This document shows, in pieces, positions 11,520 through 24,059 of a stretch of DNA of 64,000 nt; the first letter of the stretch is position 1, and each line of letters opens with the position of its first letter. Under the pieces are notes generated by a model that searched no databases, was not told the origin of the DNA, and worked only from the letters and a program-made list of their open reading frames with translations. The DNA comes from Impatiens glandulifera. Taxonomy: Eukaryota > Streptophyta > Magnoliopsida > Ericales > Balsaminaceae. The translations under genes were made by a program, and so were the position numbers. The stretch is taken from positions 5,913,714 to 5,977,713 of the forward strand of contig NC_061870.1 in assembly GCF_907164915.1 (NCBI RefSeq), read 5' to 3'.

Positions 11520-12240
11520 ATTCTCCACTTGCTTGGGAAATTGCAAGATTGGAATCAACAATTACCTCTAGCCTTTGAGCACCCTTTTCGTTTTCCAGTT
11601 TGATCCTGGCGATACATGCTTTGTACTCAACCTTGTTATTTGTGATGGTGTAGTCAATTTTAACAGAGGTAGAATTGTTAAATTCTAGACAGATCAATCA
11701 AAAGAATGTTGATGTAGTAGCCTTTTTTTCTTGATGCACCATCAAATATTCTCCTCCAAGTGTCTGAAAACACCATTTCGTCATTGTACCCTTCTTCCTT
11801 AATGGGTTGGTCAGCGAAGAAGCAAACCACTACACTACACTGACTTTGATAGATTTCTAGATAGTGTATGTGATATTGTACTAAAAAATCATCATATTCA
11901 TTTAGCAAGGCATGGTTAGTGTAGGATTATTTTGGAAAATAAAATAGATAGGATCTAGCCTTATCACTAGTTTGACTAGGTGGGATTGTACGTAGTGGCA
12001 CAACCTCTTTGTTACTTAGGCTAGTACCCATCAAAATTCTCCACAGGAAAATAAGTGAGCTCGTATACTGTCATTTTTCTTGCTTCATAGTATATTATGA
12101 CTTCATCCTTATCTTCATTCTCATGGGTCAGCATACTTCCCATATCTAAGTTAGTTACTACAAGGAATAAGATCAATGGAACATTTGGTCTTAGAGGCAT
12201 GAGAATTGGAAAAGAATGTAAATACATCTTCACCTTCTCT
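11520..12240 (-). pseudogene. Tat A RNase H remnant
   Basis: Minus strand: PILMPLRPNVPLILFLVVTN and MGSMLTHENEDKDEVIIYYEARKMT (12233-12060) give the start of a Tat-type RNase H after the RT connection. Then come FFADQPIKEEG, a WRRIFDGAS catalytic-strand segment and NKVEYKACIARIKLENEKGA, ending with VIVDSNLAISQASGE near 11525. These motifs are specific to Tat/Athila gypsy elements. Frameshifts separate the blocks. The frame stops about 75 bp from the solo-LTR junction and should continue to the integrase on the far side. Confidence 0.8.
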
Positions 12241-12519
12241 AAGGAGTGTTAATAGGAGTCATTCTAAATAAATCTATGATCCTTCATCAAACACTTGAAG
12301 AGAGGATCACACGTGTAGGTAAGTTTTTTCATGAAGAGAATAATGTATTGGATTTTACCTACGAACCATCTAACTTCTTGCTCGTTTTGAGGTATATGAT
12401 TATTAGTGATGGATTCAATTTTTTTAGGATCAACCTCAATTCTTGTTTGAGAAATAAAAAAAATTCTAACATTTTATCAGTTTGGATGCTTAAGGTGTAC
12501 TTTTTTGGATTTAAGTGCA

Positions 12520-13010
12520 GCTAGTATTTCTTAATCCTAATGATAAATTTCTATAGGTTGATGATGTGGTTGTTTCAATCTTTGAATTTGACGATCATGT
12601 CAACAACGTAGACCTTGACTTCCCGATGAATAATTCCATGCAAGATGGTGGTGTTAGTTCTTTGGTAAGTAAATGGCTTCAACATTCTTTAATTTGAAAG
12701 AAATTACTCTGTAGAAGAATGTTCATACCTCCGTGATGAACATGATCTTCTTATTATCTCCAAGGACGATGAGAACCTTCCATAAATTATAGTAATTTGT
12801 GATCATCCACGTGATTGACCCAAATATTGATATGTGGGAGCATGCAATTATCTTTAGAGCTTGCTTTATTTAGATATCGATAGTCTACATAAACCATAAT
12901 CTTTCCTTCCTTTTTATTAACAAGTACGATGTTTGCCACCCACTTTGGATATTGAACGACGTCAAGGAAGCCGACGTCGAGATGCTTCTACACCCCTTCT
13001 TTAATTTTGT
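12520..13010 (-). pseudogene. Tat A reverse transcriptase remnant
   Basis: Minus strand: WVANIVLVNKKEGKIMVYVDY and YLNKASSKDNCMLPHIN (about 12960-12830) are RT domain motifs of Tat gypsy elements. The polymerase box reads VYVVDMIVKFKD near 12580-12615, so the first catalytic Asp of the YVDD motif is replaced by Val. Several stops also occur. It lies upstream of the RNase H in the expected order. Confidence 0.78.
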
Positions 13011-13154
13011 GGAAAATGTCTGGACGCATGTGACGTAGCTTCTATGTGACTGACATGATTTCTAGGTACAAAGGGATAGGATGATGGATAGTAACTCGAT
13101 CGATGGCTTATATATCTTTGTATGACCATGAGAAATTATCTTTGTTTAATTTTT

Positions 13155-13874
13155 AAAGTTCGATTAAAGAGCGACGTTCATTTTAGTTTAAACTTTGTCC
13201 AATTAAAATAATTTACGGATCATGAAGAGTTTTCAAATTTATTTCAATTGTTTACTCTACGGATGAAATTTTGTTTTGTAATTCAAGGAAGTGTTTTATT
13301 TCGAACGATATTTTAGTGTCGAAAGATTGGTCACTTCAACACAATGTATAATCCATAATCTCATTCTCATTAATGAAAGGGTCCTTGATAATTACATTCA
13401 GTTTGATATAAGTAAAAGAAGGCATTGCAATAGAGTAAAGAGTAGAAATAGTCGTCGTTGTTTCTTTGATAATTACATTCGATTTGATAATTACATTCGG
13501 TTAGATCGTTAAAGTTCGATTAAAGTTCGATTAAAGAGCGACGTTCATTTTAGTTTAAACTTTGTCCAATTAAAATAATTTACGGATGATGAAGAGTGTT
13601 CAAATTTATTTCAATTGTTTACTCTACGGATGAAATTTCGTTTTGTAATTCAAGGAAATATTTTATTTCGAAAGATATTTTAGTATCGAAAGATTGGTCA
13701 CTTGAACACAATGTATAATCCATAATCTCATTCTAATTAATGAAAGGGTCCTTGATAATTACATTCAGTTTGATATAAGTAAAAGAAGGCATTGCAATAG
13801 AGTAAAGAGTAGAAGTAGTCGTCGTTGTTTCTTTGATAATTACATTTGATTTGATAATTACATTCGGTTAGATC
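13155..13874. repeat. Tandem duplication of a 0.35-kb Tat spacer segment, 367-bp offset
   Basis: The segment starting AAAGTTCGATTAAAGAGCG at 13155 and ending in CATTCGGTTAGATC near 13508 recurs from 13522 to 13874 with only scattered differences. A short GTTCGATTAAA echo lies at the junction. A related single copy is at about 26820-27050 next to the RT of the second Tat element, so this is the region upstream of RT, duplicated only in Tat A. The 73-codon ORF at 13291 is a by-product. Confidence 0.85.
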
Positions 13875-14039
13875 ATCGTCGTTTCTTTAGATACTTGTAT
13901 GCGTTTTTTTATCGTCGTTGATTCGCGTGCAAAACCTTCTTCCTACATCATACAACGGTTGAGATGAAATGGAAAAGTAGATGGAATATGTTTTTGATAG
14001 ATTTTGGCTAGTTTATTTTTCGAACGGATGGATAGAAAG

Positions 14040-14900
14040 TAAGTGTACCATAGATCTATGTTCATTTGTCCATTCGAAATGTCCTCTTTTTATAAGGATA
14101 ATTTTGTGCCATCCCGAAATTGGTTGGTCCCATGGCTTACGTACCACTCGAGTGTTGTGCCTATGGAGGGGACGCAATGAGGGACTTAAATAGTAGACGC
14201 AACTCGTATATAAAAGAATTTTTCCACAGAATTATGCTACATAATCCATTGCCTTACTTCCTCTTGAATCTATCCTATAAGATGTTGTCATATCTTTTGA
14301 GACGAGGAACCAATGTGGAGTTCTATAACATAGAAGTTTTGGGATTGGACCGTACATGTTTTATCTTAGTAAGTGTGGAAGCGTAGTAAGATGATTTAAT
14401 TTAAGTGTCGCAACTTTAGTTTTACTTAAAAAAATTAAAGGAAAGAAAATAGAGTATTCGTGAATTAAGGGTCCGGTGCTTGATTACTCATTAGTAAATG
14501 GTCGAAGCTGTTATGTCCTAAGCGCCTATCCCGAGGGATAGTCTCTACTTGAATGTATTTGTCAAGTTGTTTGTGAAGGTACGTTACACATTGCATTTTG
14601 AGTTTAGAATTCTTTTGCTTGTGTATATCCTAACCATGTGTATAATTTAAGGGATTAACCATATTCCTCGCTTAAAGATGACTCTAAGATTCAATTAGAT
14701 TTAGACAAAGGTATATATTAAAGAAATTTATAATTCTTTGAGTTTGCATATCATTTCTTGAGTTTAATTAGAGAATAACTATATGATCAGTTCAAAGGTG
14801 ACCTTAAACTCTCGATAGGTTTTCTCTAGACAAAAGATGATGTAATGAAACACTAAAATGTTCTTTGGGCACATGTCAACATCAATGTGAATTCGTCCAT
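14040..14900 (-). repeat. 0.85-kb terminal block of Tat A, shared with 24886-25760
   Basis: The block beginning AAGTGTACCATAGATCTATG and ending GGGCACATGTCAACATC is recognisably the same as 24886-25760, including ACGCAATGAGGGACTTAAAT and GAGACGAGGAACCAA. On the minus strand it contains TTATAAAAAG, a usable TATA box. Since it lies outside the pol region in both copies, it is most likely part of the Tat LTR. Exact LTR ends and target duplications could not be fixed. Confidence 0.6.
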
Positions 14901-17084
14901 GTTGCTTGGAGTTTTCTTGTCGAGTCTAAACTGTGAATCCTTGTACAAGGAAAGGAGTTCAAGAGTGTAGAAAGATGTGGATTAAGGATTGTAATGGAGC
15001 CCCATTTAAGACACAACCGAAATCAAGAATTTTTCCAAAATGTTGGAAAATTTTGAAAATATTTGCGCATGTCAACCATATTTTTAGGAACACTTTGAAC
15101 TCGAGTTTGGAATTTTTTGAGCAACATGACTCTTGATATGACACCTCTAAACCGAGTTTTTTTTCGAAAGTATTTCGAAAGTTCTGAAAATTTTTAGTGA
15201 GGTCAAAACTAATTTTATGGACCCACTGTTGAAATTTTGTAATTTTCCAAAGTGTAAAGCTCGAGATACGAGCGTTCAAACTAGGATATTTTCCAAACGT
15301 TCCCTAAAAATTATAGAAAATAATATTTTTGACCATTCATGATTTTTTGATTTTTTCTTAAATGATTTAGAGGCTCCAATTGATGATAAAAAGTTATTTG
15401 GTGTAAAGAATTAACCAAATAAGCCTTAGAAATTTTGAAATTTTGAAATTTGAACTTTATAGCAAAAATTGGACATATATAAATTATAAGGGTCGAATTG
15501 GACGTGATCAAATAGTCGAATTATTACTAAATTATTGAAAATAATCCGAAATTGGAAGTTAAAGTTCAAAATTGCACAAGGCAAAAAGTCTAGGGACCAA
15601 TTTAATTCAAAATTAATGAATTAATTTGGAATTAAAGTTTCTAGCCAATTTTAAGAGAATAGGAACTTTAAGGGCCCAAATGAACATCCCTTACCAGTTT
15701 GGGAATCCGAAAAGAATAATTTCTAGAAAAGGCAGTAGTCGAGTTCCGTCATTTTCCGCTTATCGGTTTGCGACTTTACCGAGTTCCAGTGACACAATGA
15801 GATTCTCCCGAGGACTGGATAACGTTTTCTTAGAAATCGCTCCATCGTTCGTCGTCGTCTAGCTTCTTGGAAGACTTCGTCGAGAATACTACATTGAAAA
15901 TCATAGACAACTCTATTTTCAAATCAAAGGTTCAATTTTCCGATGGAGCTTTATCCGATCTCGTCGGTGCCTTTGAATATTGGAGCACGTTGCTGCAGAA
16001 ACTCACCAAGGCGTCGGAGATCTTTGATGGAGGTATCGGTTCACTGGAACGAAGAGTAGAGGAATTGAAGGAGGATTACCCAGTGGATCTGGAAATCGAC
16101 CGATGGTTACTACTAACCGTTCGTTCTCACCGTTGATTTTTTCCTCGCAACAATGAGCTTCAGAGAAGACCTCGCTACGACTTGGAGACACTTTGGTGTT
16201 ACTTTGTGTCTCAAATGAATGAGGTTATGTCCTTATATACCCTTAGGCAAGGATATCTTTAGAATTTAGGAACCGGTAACTCGGTAAAAACAAGTTGAAC
16301 CGACTTATTTCCCCACTGGAACAAGTTTGGGTTGAGTTCCAAGTTACAGTTAACTAGTTATTCTACACTATGTGCTTTGAATAGAGACAAATGGTCAAGT
16401 GTAGGCCAACTTACACATTTTTAAATTTAAGAATTTTCTTGTCTCGATTTTCAATTATCTTATTCAAACCAACACTTCAAATGTTTAAAATTTTTTACTC
16501 AGATCACCATTGAAACTGAACCAGGGTACATTGGAAAAGGACTGAGGTTTTCTACTTGTTTCTTTTTTCCTAAGAAGTTATAGAGAGGCCGCAAATCCAT
16601 GCAATTCATGATGGAGCCTCTTTGGTCTTGAAACGAACAGTCTAGCGTACGGGCGACCTGGCGTAGACTGTATGTAGAGACATGAGTACTACTTGTTATC
16701 AATAGAAAGAAAACTCAAAAATATTTTCAATGGTAGCTCACTTGTACCAAATGGTCAAGTGAGTCGCAAGATATGGATTTTCAAAATAACATCAAGCTTC
16801 AGTTTGCTCTAGGATTAAAGTTGGTATAATTACATTGTGTTGTCGGGCTGCATAGACCACCTTAACCGTTGAATGAATACTCATGACTATTTCCATTCGA
16901 TCAGAATGTGTCTTAGCATTCCATCCATATGTAGCAATCCAATTATGAAGTCGTGTGGCTCAAGTTATGAATTTCTAACTGAAAGCATGTCTAGTTTGAT
17001 CATGTTTTGGCCGCATTGTCTTGCACTGTCGATATCTTGGGGTTAAGAGATTCCATTCGAACTTGGATTTAAACCGACCTTGTA
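14901..17084. other. Unassigned region
   Basis: Contains no gene I recognise. From 15000 to 15700 the sequence is A/T-run rich and resembles gypsy LTR or UTR sequence. An 89-codon plus-strand ORF at 15867-16136 has a moderately charged, coil-prone product (EYWSTLLQKLTKASEIF, SLERRVEELKEDY) but no domain I know and no conserved neighbour. ORFs at 16003-16191 and 16499-16702 on the minus strand look like chance frames. Confidence 0.35.
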
Positions 17085-17297
17085 TTGGACTCTTCAAGCT
17101 TTCTAAAACATCCAAAATCATCTAAAACCATCGAGTATAGCGATTTGGATAAATATTTGAAGTTGATCTTTGATGAATTTCCTTTACAAACCAATGCCAA
17201 TAACGGACGTTTTGGGGCATTTCTGTTTGGAGACGGGCACGTGATACATAGCACTGAGGTTATTCCTCATTTGTTACCAAGAGACGAACCCATATAA
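17085..17297 (+). CDS. Unrecognised 70-residue ORF
   Basis: Encodes MDSSSFLKHPKSSKTIEYSD then a stretch with KYLKLIFDEFPLQTN and FGAFLFGDGHVIHS, ending DEPI and TAA. The composition is protein-like (balanced hydrophobic and charged residues, no low complexity), and an in-frame extension upstream is blocked by a stop. I do not recognise the family. It may be the last exon of a decayed gene or a retroelement fragment. AT-rich sequence begins directly after it. Confidence 0.2.
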   Translation: MDSSSFLKHPKSSKTIEYSDLDKYLKLIFDEFPLQTNANNGRFGAFLFGDGHVIHSTEVIPHLLPRDEPI

Positions 17298-18427
17298 AAA
17301 ACAGTCTTTTTACACGTTAAATATTTTAATTTCCTAATATTGCGAAAAAAACCTTATGTTGATATCAAACTTATTGGAACTACCCTTCATTTATTCAATT
17401 ATATTATTTATTTATTTTATTTTAAAAGATCGGGTAGGAGAAGTGATAATTAATAATATTTTAAATAAGTTTTAAAATAAATTTAGAGAAATAATACATA
17501 TACGTACCTTTATCAGAAAATTTTGACAAAAGTTATTAAAAAGTATGAATATTGTAAATAATATTTTAAAATATTAGTTATCTAAAATTCACCCTTTTAA
17601 ACCTTAAAGTTAATTATATTTTTATAATTAATTTTTAAAACGAGTCAGGAGTTTTTTATATATAATCAAATCAAACAATGAGTTACATAAATATCATTAA
17701 TTTGTAAATAATTAAATATAACATCTAAAAATTTAAATATAGATGTTACATAATATATATTTAAAAATATTTTAATAGAACTGATCCACCAATCACGCAA
17801 TTTTTTTAAGAAAACTATAGAGACGAACTCATTTAAATCTAATAACAATGAGTGATGAATGCGAGAAAGTCGAACAAACTAATTTAATCGGTGTCGAAAA
17901 AATCTCTACCCAGAATTTTCAATGATAGTAAACTTAATCTTTGTCCGAGTGTTGGTACCAGAAATAATTTTGCCAAATAATAACTGACCATATACAAATA
18001 TGGTCAAAATAGCGAGGAATTCATAAAAATCATTAGAAAATACATGTAAAAGGGCCTTCAGATGATAGATAAATTCCAAAAACTCTTTATAAAAAATATT
18101 TAAAAGAACTTCAAATCTGACAACATCATCTTCTTTGCTGCAAAGATGGAGACGAATATAGACTCGAGAAATTGTCACAAACATGATTGGAGAGTATAAG
18201 CAATAAACGACCCACCAAAGATTATGAGTATTATTCAAATTATAAAAATTCGATATGACAAATCTGACCTGGTTAAATAAATTGTCGTATTGAACAAAAT
18301 AAACACCAACACAAATCTAAATAATAAAAAGACAAATAAATCTTCTCCTATACTAAAAATACCACAAAAAAGACCACCAACAATATTCTCTCAATTTTTT
18401 TTGTTTAGAGAGACCAAATTTTAACCA

Positions 18428-18461
<34 letters not shown>

Positions 18462-19621
18462 TTGGCTTTAATTTATTATTAAAATAAAATAATTTTTTTA
18501 ATTATTTTTCAACTTTTTTTTTAAATATCATATTATTTTCTTTCACATTTCCTTTCCTTCCCTTCTCTAATTTCCTTTTTATGGTCAATTCTCATATAAA
18601 ATAAATAAAATATGAGAATATTATATTTAAATACAAATATAATTATTTTGTAATAGTGAAAAGTGTGTATTTCAAAATAACTAATATTTAAAGAGATTAC
18701 TTTTTTTTTTAAAAAATCATACTTATACAATTTTATTTTAAAATATTCTCATTCTATAAGGTGCATTTATAAATTAACCCAAATTTAAAACTTTCTTCAC
18801 CTATATATTATTACTCACCCATATATATTAATAATAATTATATATTATCATCTAAAATTGGTTCTATATATATATATATATATTTTGTCACTCGTATGAG
18901 AATATGAATTTTATTTATTTAGTTAGGAAGTTAGAATGATTCAATGATTTAAGGTGATAATTGAAAATTATAAAGTAAATAAATAATATATTTAAACAAG
19001 TCATAAATTCAATTTAAATATCTTATCATATATAATTATTATTCCCCATATAAATCTGAATGATTTTTTTCAAGTTTATATTTTGAAATTATACTTTTCA
19101 TGGTTTCCTTTTATAAAATTTAAAATTTCTCTAAATTTGCATGGAATAAAATCCAAATATTAAATTATTATATCTACTTTTGCTCATATATTCAATGTAC
19201 AGATTATTCATACTCATTGATACTCAAATTATTAGAATTTTAATTATAGAATTATAAATTTGTAATAAGCATTCATTATATATCATAATATATATAATAT
19301 AAGAATCAAAACCTTACTCTCAGTATATATAAATATAAATGATTGAATTTATTCAAATTTACCATTAAAACATTTAAAACTTAAAAATCTAAAAAAACCA
19401 ATTTCATATTCTAAACTGAACCCATTTAGAGACCTAGCGTCTTAATTTGGCAACACAACCTAAATATATAAGGGAAAATAGTTATTTTTTAGTGCTACGT
19501 TTAATATATGTTCTCTATACAACATTTTGATCCATGGAAAACATGTTTAATAGTCTTGCTTTTTGCAAATGAAATAAAAGCATAGATACAAGCTAGCAAG
19601 ATTAAAGCCTCCATTTTGGTT
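17298..19621. other. AT-rich intergenic DNA
   Basis: About 2.3 kb downstream of the spliced host gene, with (TA)n microsatellites near 18430-18455 and 18869-18885. The minus ORF at 17906-18238 (110 codons) has a hydrophobic middle, but I recognise no family and it lies in very AT-rich DNA, so I do not call it a gene. The last 200 bases before 19622 should contain the 3' UTR of the host gene. Confidence 0.5.
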
Positions 19622-22077
19622 TCAACAGTGTGAAGGACGATCATAGATTGGTGGTAGAGAGGGGCAATTCTCATTCATGTTTGAATATGGCTCTAAGCTG
19701 TTGTATTGGGGCAATTCCATGCGATATTCGCCAAGAATCTGGCAGAACGGTAACTGCTCCTCATCATCATGGTTGCACCACTTTGGTAGACGTGTTTGAT
19801 TATCCTCGAATATTCTCAGCATGTATGCGTCTCGAATCTGACAGTAATGAGAATATGCCGGATTCTTTAGGTTTCAGAAAATATATACAAATCAGATAAT
19901 GTCATAGAGAAGCATGCATTCTCTTTTTAGAGACAAGAGCTCTTTTTTAGGTTCATAGTTTAATTTTTTTTCTACTTACTATCATTGATTTGGTAAAGAC
20001 ACCACACCCGTTTAAGCCACTATTTGTTATCAGGAGTAAGATACTTACTGTAAACTCGGTTACTTGAATTGAGTTTGAAATAGGACCGAATACACCAGCA
20101 GCTTTGTACATTGCCAAGATAAACGCTACACAAGTTGTTGATTTACCATCGCTATATACCCAATCATCATCCTCTGGTACTGTCAGCAATTGGTCGAAAG
20201 TTATACCACGTCTTTCAGTCTCAGTCAGGATTCCATATAAATCAAGATCCTGTTAATAGAAGGAAATCGAGGGTGAATGGAGGAAAAATGATACAGCCCA
20301 ATTAACTTCACAAGTCAAGGTGATGCTCTTTTTGGAAACCAGACATAATGACCCATAATTTATGTTTTTATATCAGGATGAAGATGAGAAATATGTAATA
20401 CTAAGTGAAAGTTTTCAAACATGTTTGTCTCTAATTTTATATCTAGATAAAAAACCGAAATAAAGTGTTTTCAAATGGGGAAAAGTTTCTTCCATAGACC
20501 TTACTAAAATATGGAAATTCAAATGGGGACGACAATGTTCATTTTCCAAATGTCATCCATCTATGTTTCTTCAATTACTTTCACATTTGCTAGCAACAAG
20601 CAATGAATGTGAAGAATTACTACCTCAGTCCCAAGCCGCTTGTTGAGAGCTTCATTCCACATATTTGCAGCATAAGCAGGCTGTAACCTTGTCCACATTG
20701 ACATGACAGAAATGACCTGAAAGAAGAATATGGTCATGTTACATGAACAACAAAAAGCCAAAGTACGAAAAACAATATCGAATATAGTCTCACCAAGTGA
20801 GCATCTAGAGGTGGCGGATAATTATCCCCAACTGTATCAATCCAACTAAATATCATGTTGTGATATCCATACGGCTTCCCTAACATGCTACGCGCATATT
20901 CCCATGCAGCACTAGAATTAAATTTTGCACGAACATCAGGATGTAATGGAAGCAATGCTACTTGAGGATTCGAAGAAGAATCCTTTAACGTTTCTTCCCA
21001 CCATTCTTCCCATGGAACTATCGCAATAATCTCTTCACCCTAGAATTTTCATAGTAAGAAGAAGATATAAATATATATATTAAAAGAAGCAGCTACCTTT
21101 TCGTTCTCATGTCCAGATTCACCAATCCAGAGTTTACCAGATTCATCCTTCAAACAAACAGCGGTATGACCAGCAAAAGCACCAGTAACCCACTTCTCCA
21201 ATGTTTCAAACCCACCCCATCGGCCACGGATCTTTGACAATGCTATGAAATCTCCAGTATTCACATCGTCTGGATTAATGATTGTAGCCCAGGGCTGCGG
21301 TCGTTTCACAAATGAAGCACCCATGTGCTTCTTCAAAAACTCTAGGTTTGCATTCTGCCCCCAAACAGTGTTGGAAAACAGTGGAAGCACATCCACTAAA
21401 GAAAGGAAGGTTCCAAGCATACCCGATGGCATCAGGAATATAGAGATTCCATTTTGCTTCACATATTTCAATTCTTCAGGATCCTCCCAGGAATCTAACT
21501 TCAAAGTATGCTCCCTTGAAGAGAAGTAATAATCCCAGGTAATTCTGTATGGAGTAGCAAACACATACAGATCCATACAAGTCCAGCTGTGAGCTTCAGA
21601 GGTCTGCAGAATCGACACGGGTTAAATTTCAAATCAAGCTTCTCAGAGAAGCTTCAATTTTTAATTTCAAATTATTTCGAGCCGCAATTTCAAAAATAAG
21701 AAAACGTAGGAATCAAATATGTTTCTATAAATGAGCTAGAGAAAGCAGACCGTTAGATGGAGAATTCCTCCCCCCAAACCGCGATCGCCTTCGGTCAACT
21801 CAAAGTGGGCTTCATTATTGGAAAAGCAAGAACCATTCCACTGAATAGACCCATTGGTTGTAGACACCGATCCAACAAATGAAGGCAACAAGTCAACGGC
21901 GGTATGGAAATTGTTGAGAACGGGCCATGAAATCTGTCGTGGAAGAACCGGCAGTACGTCCTTCACCCTAAAGGGAACCTTCAATGCTTCTCCGAAGTTG
22001 AGACCAAACCCTAATAAACAGAGCCCTAGAAAGAAAGGTAGTTTGATCCAACACCCGCAACTTGCAAACTCCATCAT
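19622..22077 (-). CDS. Secretory protein with a predicted permuted NlpC/P60 (YiiX-like) papain fold; six exons
   Basis: Exons (minus strand): 22077-21751, 21603-21097, 21039-20794, 20716-20624, 20249-20049, 19837-19622. Every exon length is a multiple of three, giving 529 residues. Introns are GT-AG; intron 2 is only 57 bp, and the first donor (ACG/GTCTGC) is weak. Residues 1-31 form a signal peptide (hydrophobic PFFLGLCLLGFGLNF); NGS sites at 75 and 81 could be glycosylated. From about 226 the order GDFIAL, GHTAV (His255), IGES (Glu271), ARSMLGKPYGY and STTCVAF (Cys431) mirrors permuted NlpC/P60 enzymes of the YiiX/C92 type, where His precedes Cys. I infer a thiol hydrolase or amidase in the secretory pathway; the substrate is unknown. 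Frames look undamaged, so this is probably a working gene. Confidence 0.85.
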
Positions 22078-22330
22078 CAGTGAACGTTATCACTATGGCT
22101 GTATATATATATAATATATATATGTCTAAATAACCTAAAAACTGATGACAAAGGACGGAGCAGGTGTTATCGAGGCATGGCTAGGGTTTGAACATTGAAG
22201 AAAGGGAGGAAATACGTCTTTGAGGAAGAGGTGAGAGAGAGAGAGGGATCGTGGAAGAGGTCTATGGAATAATCCAAACACAGACTTTGACGGGTATTGT
22301 GGGGCTAAGATGGCGCCTTCTTATTTTGTT
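22078..22330 (-). promoter_or_regulatory. Probable promoter/5' leader of the spliced gene
   Basis: On the minus strand, just before the ATG, lie a (TA)-rich stretch (about 22105-22125), an AAACCCTAG telo-box-like motif at 22183-22191, and a CTCTCTCTCTCTC pyrimidine tract near 22235-22250. CT tracts and telo-boxes are common around plant transcription starts. The TA stretch is too close to the ATG to be the only TATA element unless the leader is very short, so the start site is undetermined. Confidence 0.4.
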
Positions 22331-22984
22331 TGCAGTTTTATTTATTTATTTATTTATGTTTTCTTCTTCTAATTATTATCCTTGGATTATTTGGGATTAA
22401 TCAAATAATTCCACAATCAAAACGGGATAAAAACAATAATTTGAACTCCTTATTTCAGTAACAGTTTATATAAAAGAAAGTTAGTTCTTTTGTATTTAAG
22501 TAAGAGATTAATTGTGACATTAAATTATTAACTATAATGAGGAAAATCCACTTAACTAAAATAAAAAATGAGGTTATTCAAAGTTGAACAAGTATTTTTA
22601 ATTATTTTTAATGTGGGAAACATTATTTTCATAAATCAAATGTCAACCAGAAAATCCAAGAGATGGCGAGCATACCAACTCAATTGCAAAATATCTTGTT
22701 AACATATTTAACAAGAAATAGCAAGCCCAACAAATTCAATAAAATAAAGAAATAATATATTGTCTAATCCATTTTTAGATTGGACATTTGATTATTATCC
22801 AATTTATTTACGCCCTAATAAACTATTGTTGTATTTGTAAATTGGGAAGTGTATTAACATATTCTTTCATTTCTACGACATATATGCATACGAGTAACAC
22901 ATATTACATTTTTTTAACTTTAAACTTAAAAGTCACACATGTAAGAAGCCACTTATCATTTTATTCAAGAGATATCTGACTAGC

Positions 22985-23320
22985 GTTATCAGACTCAGGA
23001 TTAACGACTCTTTCGTAGAATTCCTCATTTTCTTCGTCAATGGAAGAGCTCCACTCAATTCAGAATTTAAGACTATTCATAGAATTTCTTTTATCATTCG
23101 TCGACGAACGTGCTAATATCATTCATATATGAATTCACGATTCTTAAGAGAATCTTTCTATTCGTCGTCGACGAACGCACGCGCGTCACTCAACTTAGAG
23201 CTCACGACTCTTCATGGAATCCTTCATCGTTAAATGTTGAATCCACGACTCATTATAAAAACCCTTCTACCCTTCATTGACGAGCTCCACTCAATTCATA
23301 AATATTGATTCTTCGTGGCT
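22985..23320. repeat. Diverged tandem repeat with CGACTCTTC/CGTCGACGAACG motifs
   Basis: Segments of roughly 80-100 bases recur with GACTCTTCATGGAATCCTTC-like, ATTCGTCGACGAACG-like and GAGCTCCACTCAATTCA-like parts. The copies are too diverged to fix the unit length by eye. Confidence 0.5.
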
Positions 23321-24059
23321 GTGCGCGGAAAAAATGTGTCTCCAAGTTTGCAAATATGAGATTTGAATGTTTAGCATTTTGCATTCTACTTGATTTTTTT
23401 AAATTATGAGGGGAATTAATTTTAAAGTGATCGAAAATTTAAGTGAAAAACGAGTCTTTGTAAATGACTCCATAACTTACTATTTTGTGTCGAATCTATG
23501 AGAGAGTGAGATTTTAATGAGAAATCGTCATAGGCCTATTTACAAAAATCGATTTTAGTTCAATTAACCACCCAACATAGAGTCGTCACCTAATTTTTAT
23601 AAAACAATAAAAAAAGTTTTGACGTATAAACGTCGATTAAGAGATTCTTTTCGAGTTCGACGTTTGGTTACGTGGGAAGAAGAATTTTTTAACCAAATTA
23701 TGTCCCACAATCCCCCGAGGGTCTCTACTAGTTAATCTTGACATTTTTTCAAAATATTTACGCTTTACATTTTTTAGATATTATGCTAATCTAGGATCAA
23801 ATAAATCTCAAACTTACAACATTTCGAAAACAAAAAAAATAAATAGAAAATAAATAAAGTTCATGCACAAAATAAAAGGGTAAAAAGGAGACAAACCGTG
23901 TGAGACCGATGAAGATCCGTCGCTTAAAGAACTCTTGGTCGTGGCTGAAAAGAGGGCTAGAGATTCTCAATCGAAATATATGATATTGATCGGTCGTGGC
24001 TTGAATCGAGTGACGTTTCTCGCTTGCTTGAGGGAGAGCTGAAGCCCTCGGTCTAGTCT

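Noticed and set aside
17906..18238. 110-codon membrane protein gene on the minus strand
   Set aside because: Hydrophobic stretches are expected from AT-rich DNA (TTT/TTA/ATA codons). No family was recognised and no neighbouring exon was found.
21245..21529. Plus-strand ORFs at 21245-21529 and 21854-22114
   Set aside because: They are shadows antisense to exons 2 and 1 of the spliced host gene, whose exon borders and domain motifs are convincing.
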